NCBI GenBank assembly: GCA_973895155.1 | Contig: OZ316896.1 | Span: forward strand, 5,208,001-5,272,000 | From: Marsupella aquatica | Lineage: Eukaryota > Marchantiophyta | Length of the DNA: 64,000 bases | Direction: 5' to 3' | Shown: positions 25,041 to 35,508 of the stretch, piece after piece | Position numbering within the stretch: position 1 is the stretch's first letter | Layout: every line of letters begins with the position of its first letter | Position numbers and translations under genes: made by a program | The notes under the pieces: model-generated | The model's input: only the letters and a program-made list of their open reading frames with translations | What the model was told of the DNA's origin: nothing | The model's database searches: none

Positions 25041-25574
25041 ATGTCGACGTTTCTGCAGTCGATCACGAGCCCTAGCGTCCATTACAGCCACCACAGCATG
25101 GACAACATGGACGTCAGCGCCTCCATTCTGAGCCGACGCAGAGGATATGGGAAATTGGGGCCAGATGGAACGTACGAGGCGCCCACCCCTTCCGTCGTTT
25201 TTCGAGTTCCAAGAAAACTTCGCATCCTGAAGTTGGGCAGTCGCAAGGCGGGAGCAGGCAATAGCAAGGGCCAAATGGGGACATCAGGCGAAGGGCCTTC
25301 GAAGACCTTTTTGGGACGTTTCAAACTAGCGTACGAGAGGATGATGCTCAAGGCTGCTTCGAGGAGCGGAGAGATCAGTGTAATTCCTGTCGCCCAGGCT
25401 TCCAGAGCGCCCCCGGCTCTGTCATCGGTCGTCAGTACTTATCCTGTTTGGTCAGCTTTCGGTTCACGGAAGGGCAGTAAGGTCTCGGAGCTCGATCCCG
25501 GCTTCAAGCTCAATTCTGTGGAGAAGAAGTACTTGGAACATCTCAAGAGGACTGCTTCCTCTGGGAGGCATTAA
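25041..25574 (+). CDS. Uncharacterised basic plant protein, intronless
   Basis: 177 residues from the ATG at 25041 to the TAA at 25572-25574. No enzyme domain or membrane segment is evident. The N-terminus is Ser/His-rich (MSTFLQSITSPSVHYSHHSM). A basic patch follows (SRRRGYGKLG, RVPRKLRILKLGSRK), then FLGRFKLAYERMMLKAASRS near residues 87-106, and a charged C-terminal helix (FKLNSVEKKYLEHLKRTASS). The R(F/L)..AYE.MML pattern recalls a set of small plant-specific proteins of unknown function; this is from memory and unproven. In favour of a real gene: a long GC-rich frame, a TATA-bearing duplicated segment upstream and a long gene-free flank. The 9-nt longer frame at 25032 begins with TTG and is not the start. 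Confidence 0.65.
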   Translation: MSTFLQSITSPSVHYSHHSMDNMDVSASILSRRRGYGKLGPDGTYEAPTPSVVFRVPRKLRILKLGSRKAGAGNSKGQMGTSGEGPSKTFLGRFKLAYERMMLKAASRSGEISVIPVAQASRAPPALSSVVSTYPVWSAFGSRKGSKVSELDPGFKLNSVEKKYLEHLKRTASSGRH

Positions 25575-26394
25575 CGCAATAAATCGCTGTGGATGCATAT
25601 ATGTATCATCACCATCATCCGTTTCATCGTACCTTCTCAGGGTGCAAGAGCACACCCGCATCTATTGAACCATGGCTCAGTTTTGGCGTGAAAGAATATA
25701 TTCTGCTGCGCGACCTTTCTGAAAAGTTCTATTCGATCAAAAGAGAACCGTAAGACTGCCGCCCCAGAGAAAGAGCGCAGCCTCAGAAGAATCGTGCACT
25801 GGCGAGAAATCCAACTGTGAATTGTGGTGTGGCAGTGCAAGGTCGCGAAATGACTTGGTCTGGGAACTCCAGGTACGACATGATTGTACAGACAGGATTA
25901 CACGGGCGGCCGTAGTGCCTGGACCAAGATGAATCAAACGAGGGCATGTCGGACCCACGTTCAAAGAGTCAGAGGGTACGGAATTGCGGACACAGAGCAT
26001 TCCTGGCCGAGTAAAGTGTCAGATTCAAGCGCAAGAGAGGGCTGTACATTGCAGCAGTTTAGAGGGCAGAGACTAGTTTATCATTTATCATTGTGCCGAA
26101 AGCGTTGGATGATCATGTTGTAATATTTTTTTGAGGACTCGGACTTTATAAACTTCGTCTCATCGCCCCCTTCACTTCGAAACTGAGTGCCTTTGGTGTA
26201 GACACGGAAGTCTGAGCTCTCCACTTCATCCTATGCTACTCTTTTTTAACATCACTTATTGACCAATGCTATGCTACCGTGCGCTGGTCTAGGCTTGAAA
26301 TGGTGGACCTCTGCCTGTTGGCGAAATGGCATCTCGTGGACTGCCAATTGGAATGTCGTGTGGGTTGTGGTCAGGTGTTCCAGCAGGACAGAAG
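25575..26394. other. 3' flank of the 25041 gene
   Basis: Probably 3' UTR at first; nothing else is recognisable. Apparent frames on both strands (for example 25637-25840 and 25737-26000) are short and unsupported. Confidence 0.3.
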
Positions 26395-26625
26395 TCCTGT
26401 GCAGGATGAATCAATTGTTTAGGCCATATTCGTTACTCAAATGATATAAATGGGTGACCTCTGGACTCGGAGATCATTTTCAAGGAAACCAAATACTCTT
26501 GTGCAGGATGAATCAATTGTTTAGGCCATATTCGATACTCAAATGATATAAATGGGTGACCTCTGGAGTCGGAGATCATTTTCAAGGAAACCAAAAACTC
26601 TTGTGCAGGATGATTCTAGTCTTCG
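26395..26625. repeat. ~101-bp tandem repeat, 2.3 copies
   Basis: TGTGCAGGATGAATCAATTG starts near 26399 and 26501, and a diverged third copy (TGTGCAGGATGATTCTAG) starts near 26602. Units contain TAGGCCATATTCG, AAATGGGTGACCTCTGGA and CATTTTCAAGGAAACCAAA. Confidence 0.9.
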
Positions 26626-26965
26626 ACCACATTTGGTTCCTACAATGAAATGGATGTATGAACACTGGTGCTCGAGCGCATGTCTTGCTGGTTATGGAAG
26701 GACCACCATCTCTTGACGAGCCCGTCTGTGTAATTGAATGTGAAGCGGTCGTTCTGGTACAGTAGGAGGTGTACTGATCAATTGAGCAGATTCCTCGACT
26801 TATGAGTAGAGGAAATGAGACCTCCAGAAGGAACACAAATTTTACTTCTATACACAATAATTACTACACTTAAGAGTCTTGGTTTGTACCACATTCATAC
26901 CATACACTGTAGATAAATAAATGGCAGATTGAGTTTCATCAAATATCTTGCGCTTTGACACAGTT

Positions 26966-27079
26966 CCGATCGCTGATTTAATGCTGAAAGAGGCAGGACA
27001 ACAGCAGGTTGCATTTCCAGGTCCGATCGCTGATTTAATGCTGAAAGAGGCAGGACAACAGCAGGTTGCATTTCCAGGT
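26966..27079. repeat. 57-bp perfect tandem duplication
   Basis: CCGATCGCTGATTTAATGCT starts at 26966 and 27023, and the two 57-bp units are identical through TTGCATTTCCAGGT. Because 57 is a multiple of three, reading frames across it also repeat (for example minus-strand PGNATCCCPASFSIKSAIG), but no gene is supported. Confidence 0.95.
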
Positions 27080-27180
27080 ATCCCAAAAACCACAGGATTA
27101 GTCCCAAAGCAAAACAGACTCTTGACTTTGTGAGACCTTGAAAGACTTGAAAATTTGCTTGCTAATGCCAGTTTCCTGTT

Positions 27181-27375
27181 AATTGCACATCAAAATATAA
27201 CAATATAGGTGGTGTTCCAATAATTGTACATCAAAATGTAGGAGTAATGTTACCATAATGGTAATTGCACATCAAAATATAACAATATAGGTGTAGTGTT
27301 CCAATAATTGTACATCAAAATGTAAGAATGGAGGAATAATGTTCCCATAATTGCAGATCGAAAGGTGACAATGAG
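27181..27375. repeat. 82-bp tandem repeat, about 2.3 copies
   Basis: AATTGCACATCAAAATATAA starts at 27181 and 27263. Each is followed by GTTCCAATAATTGTACATCA and TGTAAG or TGTAGG; a diverged partial unit begins near 27346. Confidence 0.88.
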
Positions 27376-28887
27376 GTTTACTATGTCACTCCATGACAAA
27401 TCTACAGTAGTTCTTTTAGGTTTACTATTTCACTCCATCCCATGATAAATCCAGAAGGGTATCAATTGCAGATCCAAATGTGACAAGCAGTTGAATTATC
27501 ACTCATCCTGTGATAAACTCAATTCTTTTATTTAAGTCACCTACAAGTATTCTGAATACATAAATAAATGTTCATACCATAATAAACTCAATTCTATTGT
27601 TTCAATCACTGATTGGTATTCTAAATACATAAAATGTCACCGTGAAAGTGCATTATATCACTCATATGAAGACAAAACTAATTTTTCTGTTTACACACTG
27701 AGTGGTATTTTAAATAGTACTTGAGTGTACTGTACATTGTGCAATTACCTGGACGCCTTTTAAGTGACTTCTAAACACAGTTTTGAGACAATGGTGACTG
27801 CGTACTGAGCTTCGGTCGGTGACCTGGGATTGGACATTGTCTTCTGAAATGGCCACGTGAGAACCAGTCCACGACAGTATTGATAACTCTTGATGACCTG
27901 CCATAGATATTCATTAGCTCACGAAGGATCGAGAGATTCCAGCCTTAATAAACCGCCAAAATGATACTGCCGTTTTTGCCACTGACGAGAAATGTTCGTT
28001 GTCGTATGTTTGATCTGCTTTCACTCAATGACAACTAACACAATTAGATCCACTTTTGAACAAATCAATCCAACTGACGACAGCATATTTCTTTATTATC
28101 CTGTACTACTGCCTTCCCCAAAAAAGCAGCGCCCAGTCCACTCTAGTGATAAACCATCAACAAAACTTATCACTAGGAAGAATATTACATTTTGGAAGGG
28201 CATCGCTTTTGAACAAAACGTGAACAAAACTTACTGTAGTGCCTAAAGGCAATCAGGTCCCAGGCAGGTGGTTTTAGAGTCTGTAGACAAATTTCACTTT
28301 TAACCCTCCTTCACACTCCTGAGTTCTACTAGGGTTTTCAGTTCTTCACTCAGTAGAGTGTTAGTCTTCTCAACCACTTTGTTGGCTCTTTGTTTTTGAC
28401 TTTGTTTATTTGTTGTTGTGGGGAACTCCTTGGTTTGTTGGACCTCTTTGGTCTTCTTCGGCCTTTTCTCCTTTCTGCCCCCCCCCCCCCCTAATTGGGC
28501 AGCTCTGCCATTGAGACCTTATCGCCCAGTTTGGTGCCCTTTGGCGCTGTGATATACATTACTTAGGTTGCTCTGGACAACTTTAAGCAACCTTCCCCCA
28601 ATGGTATTAAAAAAACTTTTAGGACTATTGCATGTACATAAATGAGCAAAATAATTTCTTTACACTAATGAAGTTATGAGTATCCCAAAAAAGAAAATAA
28701 GGCAACTTGTCTATCACAACACTGGTAATAACTTACTAACCCATGTGCCACACTTCCATACCATTGCATGATAGTGACATTGTCTTGGGTCGCGAGGACA
28801 GGTACAGAGGTTGGTCTTCCCTTAGCGTTAATTATTCCTCTGGCCCTTAAGTTGTCTAGTATCCGCGAAAGCCATGCTTGTAGTGGT
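27376..28887. other. Intergenic, AT-rich, with loose repeats and a poly-C run
   Basis: Loose repeats such as AATAAACTCAATTCT and GTATTCTRAATACATAAA occur between 27520 and 27640. Fourteen consecutive C lie at 28478-28491. No gene is recognised. Confidence 0.35.
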
Positions 28888-29188
28888 TCCTTCTCAAAAA
28901 GATTCTATCTTAAGAAGAATAATTAATCATTTCTTTTTGGAGTTGGGATGAATGCTTATGAATCACCTTAAAGCATAAATAGAGTAGTTTTGGGTGACTG
29001 GTGCCCTCTCCTCACTGTTGATGGCCTTACAAAATATTTGTTCCACTTTTATCCTCATATATCATTTTTCTAGAACATAAATTCTAGATTCTAAAATATT
29101 ATAAATATTTTTCAACAAGGTGATGGGCCTTTCACGTTTCTCTTATAATAATTTTAGTTAGTGACTCAAACCCATAAACTTAGGAAAC
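28888..29188 (+). repeat. Dispersed repeat, second copy, left half (no retroelement)
   Basis: Homologous to 18865-19190, ending at the same point CCATAAACTTAGGAAACA. It continues into a different ~570-bp insert before the right half resumes at 29769. Confidence 0.75.
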
Positions 29189-29218
29189 AACTCTTTACAA
29201 TCAAAACGGGAGGGGTTG

Positions 29219-29640
29219 GCATTATCTTGAACTGTTTGTTTAACGCACCGGCATTTTTCGCGCAACAACATCTTTTTCACAATATGTTTCAATCTCACAA
29301 ATGGCATCGTTAACACACCGGCATCTTTGGCGTAACTACAACTTTTTCATAACATCTTTCACAAATGATATTTTTTGCACATTGTCATCTTTCCCACAAA
29401 CATACTTATGACAATGAAATATTTGTGCAATATCTATTTTGGAAACCACATCTTCATGGGATCAACATATTTCTCGCAAGATCGTCTTTTTTGCACACTA
29501 TCTCTTTTGCGCAACAACATCTCTTATACAATGCCATCTCTTGTGCAACTTCTTTTTTGCAAACAAAATCTTTTGCGCATTGACAACTTTTGCGCAATGA
29601 TATCTTTTGTGCACTGCACATGCATTGAGCTAGTTTAATA
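29219..29640 (+). repeat. Array of degenerate ~16-21-nt units (CATCTTTTGCGCA type)
   Basis: A motif of the form (A/C)ATCTTTT..(C/G)CACA or CGCAACA recurs about every 16-21 bases. The array ends with ATCTTTTGTGCACTGCACAT then GCATTGAGCTAG. A sister array at 31120-31270 ends with the same terminal block. Units are too degenerate, and spacing too irregular, for a CRISPR. Confidence 0.65.
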
Positions 29641-29768
29641 TGATTTAAATATAATGATGAACAAAACATTTTCTAACAAAAGGTCCAAAATATTGAAAAA
29701 TAAACATGGACCAAAAGAGGGGTCTAGAAGAGAAAATGAGAACAATTAGAGAAGGGAGAAACAATTTA

Positions 29769-29880
29769 AAGTCCAATGATACAAAAGATGTACCTTGTCT
29801 AAGGCAAATATAAATACTAAATCTTAATCAGACAAAGTAACCTGAGTGGGCTCCTGAATGAGGTACGTAACACCATAGCG
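29769..29880 (+). repeat. Dispersed repeat, second copy, right half
   Basis: Matches 23038-23155: TACCTTGTCTAA, GACAAAGTAACCTGAGTGGG and GCTCC. Confidence 0.7.
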
Positions 29881-31119
29881 TGCCTAAAAACTATGGCTTT
29901 AGCTTGAGTTACGAGGAACTATTATTACACACAAATGCTATGCTAATATGACAAACGAAAGACTTGATATGGAGCCTAGAGGAAACAAACCCTTTTCTTT
30001 TGAACAGACTCATTGGACCCCAAGTATTTGTCATCTTTTTGTATCACTTGCCACAACCTCCAATCCTCTCCCTGAATAAGCTGTCAATGCACATCCTTGA
30101 CACCAGTATGGTTATGGTGCTCCATAGGGAACCAGGCTGCTATTGCTTTGTCCTTAGTTGCTGTCACTCACATCGTGTTGTAGCCTCAAGCAATGTGAAG
30201 GGTGCCCCATGTCATCTAAAGGGCACTGTGGTAAAGGGTCCCTCTTACCCTTCCCATCCTTATTTGTAAGGTTGCCTTATGCAAAGTGAATATTGTGACG
30301 CCTCTAGAAATCAGAATGAACTCAAATTTTTGTTGGAACTCTAGGCAACTAGGACACACTCCAAGGATGCACTATAAGTTATATGTCTATTGTTATAAAA
30401 ACATTCCTTGCTTATGGTTTATAGGTCAATAGGTGTCACCTGGGCGGAGAACTCCTACATAAATAGAGACTCCTTGAAATTGAGCCTAAAAGTAAAAAGG
30501 TACAAAGTTGACTTACTTAGCTTTCAATCACAAAATAATGCACCTACAAAGTACAGAGCTGACTTGTGTATTCAAGTTAAAAGTATTTGTCTTTCAACCA
30601 AGACTATTGTACATCTCTTCACTTTAATGAGATATATATTTTTATTTACTTTCTATCATTGTTTCAATATTTTTTAATCTACTTCTATAATATGGAATCT
30701 CGCCTATTTCTAGGGTTCGTGTGCTTACGAACATCTGTAAAGGCGGGAACGAATCCAGATTGTCCATTGAAGAGAAGATTTTTAATGACCATTAGATGAC
30801 ACCAAAATCATCCAAGTGTCTCCCCTCATTTCTATCTCATATGCAAAGGTAAGTAAGGCCAAGGTACATCTGACCACTTTACATGCTCTAATTATACTTG
30901 GTAACAATTGTACTCGAAGGTACAATGATTATGGAGCTAATTAGAGTGTACTTTTTGGTTTCTCATCATGGAGGTTATATTGGAGTATAATTAGTACACT
31001 CCCAAAAAAATACTGCAATACCCACAGGGATAGAGAGAAATTGGCACATGGAGAGTTTAATAAGTGAGAAAAGTAAGAAGAGATGAGGAAAGGAGACTAA
31101 AAACAAGAGTGAATGTTCT
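29881..31119. other. Intergenic, no gene recognised
   Basis: One plus-strand frame (29964-30269) is open for 101 codons but has no family resemblance and no splice support. The rest is AT-rich. Confidence 0.3.
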
Positions 31120-31270
31120 CTTCTCAACATCTTCTATCACCTCAATATCTTTTGCTCACCTCAATATATTTTCTCTCATTGACATTTTTTATCATCTCGG
31201 CATCTTTTCTCTTCTCGACATCTTTTATCACCTTGACATCTTTTGTGCACCGCACAAGCATCGGGCTATA
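31120..31270 (+). repeat. Short array of ~18-20-nt CATCTTTT units, sister of 29219-29640
   Basis: CAACATCTTCTATCAC, CAATATCTTTTGCTCAC, CGGCATCTTTTCTCTTCT, CGACATCTTTTATCAC and TTGACATCTTTTGTGCAC follow one another. They end in GTGCACCGCACAAGCATCGG then GCTA, nearly the same terminus as the array at 29219. Confidence 0.65.
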
Positions 31271-31355
31271 TGACATAATAGGTTGTGTTTCATAACTAGA
31301 GTAGTTACATTCTCCCATAATCTGCATAAGGAAGACTAGACTTTAATATGAATAA

Positions 31356-31988
31356 GTTAAAACAACTTTTTACTATCTTGTCCCCCAAACTGAGCTAAAT
31401 TAGCAACCTACCCCCAAAATTATTTAAATTGCTAGGTTGCCCCCCATATTGTATATATGGGTTACATCAACCATTTTTGTTTAACCTGAGGTGGTTTCTC
31501 ATTGGTGGACTAACACGTAGCAAGGTGCTATTGGCTTCGCCTTACCCTGGTTGAGTTTACCCTCACCTGGCTACCCTGTTCAATTTTTTGAACAAACCCT
31601 GCATTGGACAGGGCTGGCCCCTCCCCAACACAAGTTCCAATCCCAACCCGGACGACCTGGCTAGCTGGGTGCTGTTATTTTTCTCCAAAATGGGGTCCCA
31701 CACTCAATAGGGTCTTGTTGATCCTTTGGTCCTGATGATTCACCTACTCCCACTTTTTTGAAGGAAAGAGGCCCCGAACATATACATATTTTCCATGTGT
31801 AAAACAAACCCACATTCGGGCCTTCTGCCTGATTTGAGCTGGGTCATTGGGATTGATACCTAGAGTTAACTAAAAGGCTTAAAGTAACTCATATATATAG
31901 TATGGGGGGCGACCTATCAATTAAAATATTGGAGTAGGTCAATAATGTAGCTCAGTTTGGGGGACAATATAGGAAAAAATTGTAAACT
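31356..31988. mobile_element. ~630-bp element with ~100-bp terminal inverted repeats
   Basis: The left end (CTTGTCCCCCAAACTGAGCT at 31378 to GCCCCCCATATTGTATATAT near 31457) is matched in reverse by the right end (31890-31978: TATGGGGGGCGACCT ... AGCTCAGTTTGGGGGACAAT). Over ~100 bp the arms agree at most positions. There is no coding capacity, so this is a MITE-like, non-autonomous unit. Superfamily and target-site duplication are unresolved because the arm tips are diverged. A relative occupies 39195-40045. Confidence 0.75.
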
Positions 31989-32432
31989 AAGATAGACATG
32001 TTTTAAAACGGGCCAGTTTGATCACTTTTCATGTGTTCAAGCAGGTATTAAAGCATAATGTCCAGGAATGTCACATACAAACATTTGATTTAATGTGAAA
32101 GCGCACCCCCTTATGTCTCAGCTTTGACAGTTCCTCCATCCTCCATCCATGTGCCAATGAACACTTAAAGAACGAAAGGGCTCGCTGATTGCACCTATAG
32201 CCACCCTCTCACACTCTATCTCTTCCTCTCATGTCATTTGTTAAAGAGTTGTGAGCCGGTAAAGTGAACACTGATCATAGGCTATGTATTTCTATCCATG
32301 ATAAAAGGATGTCATTGCGCAAATGATGTCAATGCAAAATATGTTGCCCAATTAAAAGATGTCTTTATTACTGGTGTTTTACCAGCTCTCCCTATTTCTT
32401 CCTCCTACTCGGGGAGACCAGCTCTCATGTAA
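31989..32432. other. Intergenic, no feature recognised
   Basis: Nothing identifiable beyond short AT-rich sequence. Confidence 0.3.
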
Positions 32433-32625
32433 TGTGCTCCACTCGGCTCCCTTTTACTCGAGCCAGTCGAGTAAAGGGCAGAGCCTGGTCAGGCATGCTA
32501 CATTCCAGTAACCTCCTTATACCTGGGGGTTATTATATTAAAACTGCACCCTTGGGAAGGTCATGCTGTAGCCCTCCCCTATATTGGACGGTGGGGGTGC
32601 TCTTATTCGTTAAGGGTTGTGGGGT
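32433..32625 (+). repeat. Dispersed repeat copy with adjacent hairpin
   Basis: CCCTTTTACTCGA, a short spacer and TCGAGTAAAGGG (about 32448-32478) form a 12-bp stem with one bulged T. The following block, GCTACATTCCAGTAACCTCC through CTCTTATTC (32498-32611), recurs at 35385-35501 with about 90% identity by eye. Confidence 0.75.
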
Positions 32626-32984
32626 TTTTCTAATGCCTCTTGGCTTAGCGGAGCTTGCCATGTACGCAGCTTTATATGTCATTATTTGTGGTCATATTTG
32701 GGGTGTATTTTAAACACGACATTTATCGATACAGATTTTCCAAAAACAGAAATACTTCAATAAGGGGAAATCCCACAGAGGGGGATAAGACTTTATTAAA
32801 ATGTAAAGTAAAATTTACAAATACTCTACAAAGTCAAAAAATGAATCCCCCAGAAGGAGTTCTCGACAACAATTAGTTGTCGAAAGAATGTTCGTCTATA
32901 CTGGCAGAAATCTAGGGTCTGGTGTAATCTATCATATGGAAGTTCTGGTCACTATAACTATCTACATCCTATTAGTGCTAACTC

Positions 32985-33105
32985 TATAATGCCTCAAAAG
33001 GCAAATATGTGCCTTGTTTAATGTCTATATGCCTCATAGGCCAATATGTGCCTTGTTTAATCTCTATATGCCTCATAGGCTAACATGTGACTAGTTTAAT
33101 GACAG
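32985..33105. repeat. ~40-bp tandem repeat, three copies
   Basis: ATGCCTCATAGGC, then AATATGTGCCTTGTTTAAT and CTATAT, recurs at about 32990, 33030 and 33069. Each unit holds the small palindrome GCCT..AGGC. The last unit overlaps the stop codon of the recombinase-like pseudogene (33091-33093). Confidence 0.85.
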
Positions 33106-34820
33106 TCCACAGGACGGTCCTCGTCCATCTCCACCTCCTGAAGGCCCCGGTCCATGAGGACCAAAGTTAAGGCTGAAACTACAGCCATTCATAGTGCAAT
33201 TCGTCAATGCTTCAATCTTTTCAAAGACACTGTTAATTATTGGATTGACAATGGTCAAGTTTGGCAGCCGGGCAATGCCCTTAAATCTTGGGTTAGAACA
33301 ACTTAAAGCATCCGAATCCATGGACTAAAAAAAATATCCAACTCATTATCCTGTTCCTCTTCAATGAAATGAGTCGGAACATCATTGTCCAATGTGCTTA
33401 GGCCACGTTCGACAATTGGCGCCAAGAGCTCAACGCTCACAGCTGTTGTGACAGCTTCAATAGCCGCGACCTCCATCACCGGCTCAACTACTTGCTGAAG
33501 GAGAGTAGGTTCCAGTTCTATCACAGAAGGCAATGTCGACTTTGCATAATCGGCAGCTGCACTCACCAAGAAACAAACGAGTTATAATCATAAATAATAG
33601 ATTGAGAAAAACTGAACACAAGTAATAGATTGAGCAAAACTGGGAAAGAAAGACTACTTTATTACCTTCGGATGACAGCAACTTGGCTCCATCCTTCAGT
33701 TTCTTAGGCTATGGCTCATCCACTAGAGATACATCAGGCCCAGACACATCTTCACACGTCTCACCATCAATAAGCACCCTCTTGCCTTTAGTTGTCTCCA
33801 AGAGGACTGTCTCAGAGAAAGCAGTCCTGTCTGTGGCACGTCTGAGTGCAGCTTGCACTTTAGCCTGTATGATGTGATCTCTTGTATGCACCCTCACTTT
33901 TGTGGCCTGAGATTTTCATCCCAACCTTTGGTGGAACGCCCTCATCTCCCATCCGAGAGATGCAAGTGGTGTGTCCAGTTTAGGGTTTAGGGTTTAGGGT
34001 TCATGAAATCACCAGGGACGTCAGTTGCAAAAATAAAATTCATGAGCCTTCATAAGATTATAGAGCTCCTTACCGCCACGTATACACAAAAGATTCAACA
34101 AAAAGAAAACTACCCTCCTCTGTAGGCCACACGAGTGCAAGACATAAGTATTCAAATGAGCCAATATGGTAACCTTATCTACGAAAGTAATGACAGAGGC
34201 CTTCTTCCTTGGCACATTAGGGACTGCGTTCTTTGACCGCTCCATTGCTAGCACACATGCAACAGGCACTGTCTGGCTTGAAGATTGCATATCAAACACG
34301 ACTCTTCCTTACCTGTCACAACCACACATTTCTCTTGTTTCTTTCTTAAGATATGGTGAAACGCATGATAAAGACCCATCAGGGTCTGCGACAAATAGAG
34401 CTTACCACCCCTCTTGCAAACCTGTTCAAAGAAGTTCATCAAAAGCATCACACAGTCTCGACCAGCCATTTCCTTGAATGGAATGCTAGTCTCCCACCCT
34501 TTGAACTCACAAAACTTGCTTCGGCGGTTAGACGCCCACTGATCAACAGCTGCACTTGGGTTACTCCCACCCTCGGCAAGGGTGTGCTTAAACTGTGCAT
34601 TTTTTGGCAGGAACTCGCACAAAGTTCCATTTGAGAGATTGACTGTCAACTATTGGGAGATGATGGATTCAAGTGCAATAACATCAGGGTCTCCATGCAG
34701 ATCTTGAATATCAGAATCTAGACAAGATAGTGACTCAACAGCACAGGAGCTCTCAGTGAATGGATCAGACACGGTTCCACTTGAGGCGCAGCAGTCGAAG
34801 TCATTACTGACATCCCCAAG
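33091..34820 (-). pseudogene. Crypton-like (DUF3504-type) tyrosine recombinase gene, broken
   Basis: Minus-strand blocks, 5' to 3'. Block 34820-34313 is an acidic N-terminus, then DQWASNRRSKFCEFKGW and MLLMNFFEQVCKRGGKLYLS, like the N-terminal fold of DUF3504/Crypton recombinases. In-phase GT/AG introns join it to block 34223-34021 (KKASVITFVDKVTILAHL, GLQRRVVFFLLNLL, CIRGGKELYNL), which ends in a stop. Block 33960-33709 has GVPPKVGMKISGHKSEGAYK, the GHxS-type catalytic box, then a one-base frameshift and HIIQAKVQAALRRA. The last blocks (to 33091) end with NCTMNGCSFSLNF, the Cys/Asn-rich tail typical of this family. Breaks: in-frame TAG at 34652-34650 and within VDEP|PKK near 33709, the frameshift near 33880, and loss of the middle of the catalytic domain (the Arg and first His boxes), replaced by three TTTAGGG units. 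Possible functions were mobile-element recombinase or a domesticated derivative. Confidence 0.7.
33979..33999. repeat. Interstitial telomeric repeat, (TTTAGGG)3
   Basis: Three exact TTTAGGG units at 33979-33985, 33986-33992 and 33993-33999, followed by TT. They sit inside the recombinase pseudogene, between the RGGKE block and the GHKSE block. Confidence 0.95.
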
Positions 34821-35382
34821 CTAAACCATGGTGCAGTCTCTTTGGCAACATGTGCTTCATCAACCATGTTGAAACACACAATCAATTGACTGAAACAAAG
34901 TCTCATTTCATCTCTATAGTGACCGACTGCAATAGGGAAGAGACAAATGAATGTAGAGACGAACGGATTGTTACTCAACGACATCAATCTGGAGCGCTTC
35001 GAACGCGGTTTATCTTGATGGAGAAAGGATTCAACAATGCCAAATACTACTAAACACTCAAAACAACCTTGGAAAGTTTTTGGAGGCCTAATCCAACGGT
35101 TTATCGTAGCATCGAATAGATGTTAGTGTAAAAACACTACTAACATACATCCGCAAACACACCGCCAATGACTGTTAGCAAGAATGTTCACCATTAACAT
35201 CGATATCAGATAAGCTTTGACATCAGATAAGCAAACTACATTAACTACAATCAGAACCAACAGACAGCTCTTAGGAGTGCAGCTCCAGAAACACCCCCAA
35301 TACAAATGGGGTCGCAATACTCCATTAAGGAGGAAGGAGGGACCTTAAACATATACATTTGGCTTGTCCCCTAAAATTTGGG
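34821..35382. other. Upstream of recombinase pseudogene; no clear exon
   Basis: The minus-strand frame 34718-34987 continues upstream of the last confident exon in another phase. It could contain a further decayed exon, but no motif supports this. Confidence 0.25.
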
Positions 35383-35508
35383 CACGCTACATTCCAATAA
35401 CCTCCTTATACCTAGGGGTCTCATCATATTAAAACTCCACCCTTGGGAAGGTCATGCTATAGCCCTCCCCTATAGTGGACGGTGGGGGTCCTCTTATTCA
35501 TTTGGTTT
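35383..35508 (+). repeat. Second copy of the 32498-32611 dispersed repeat
   Basis: GCTACATTCCAATAACCTCC, then CCACCCTTGGGAAGGTCATG and GTGGACGGTGGGGGTCCTCT, match the earlier copy in the same orientation. The hairpin seen before the first copy is absent. This copy lies about 330-450 bp upstream of the RPL38 start codon. Confidence 0.85.

Noticed and set aside
29219-29640. CRISPR-like array
   Set aside because: Units are degenerate, 16-21 nt, without uniform spacers, in a plant nuclear context.
33979-33999. Telo-box promoter element for RPL38
   Set aside because: It lies about 1.9 kb upstream of the RPL38 start codon, beyond a dispersed repeat and inside another gene relic.
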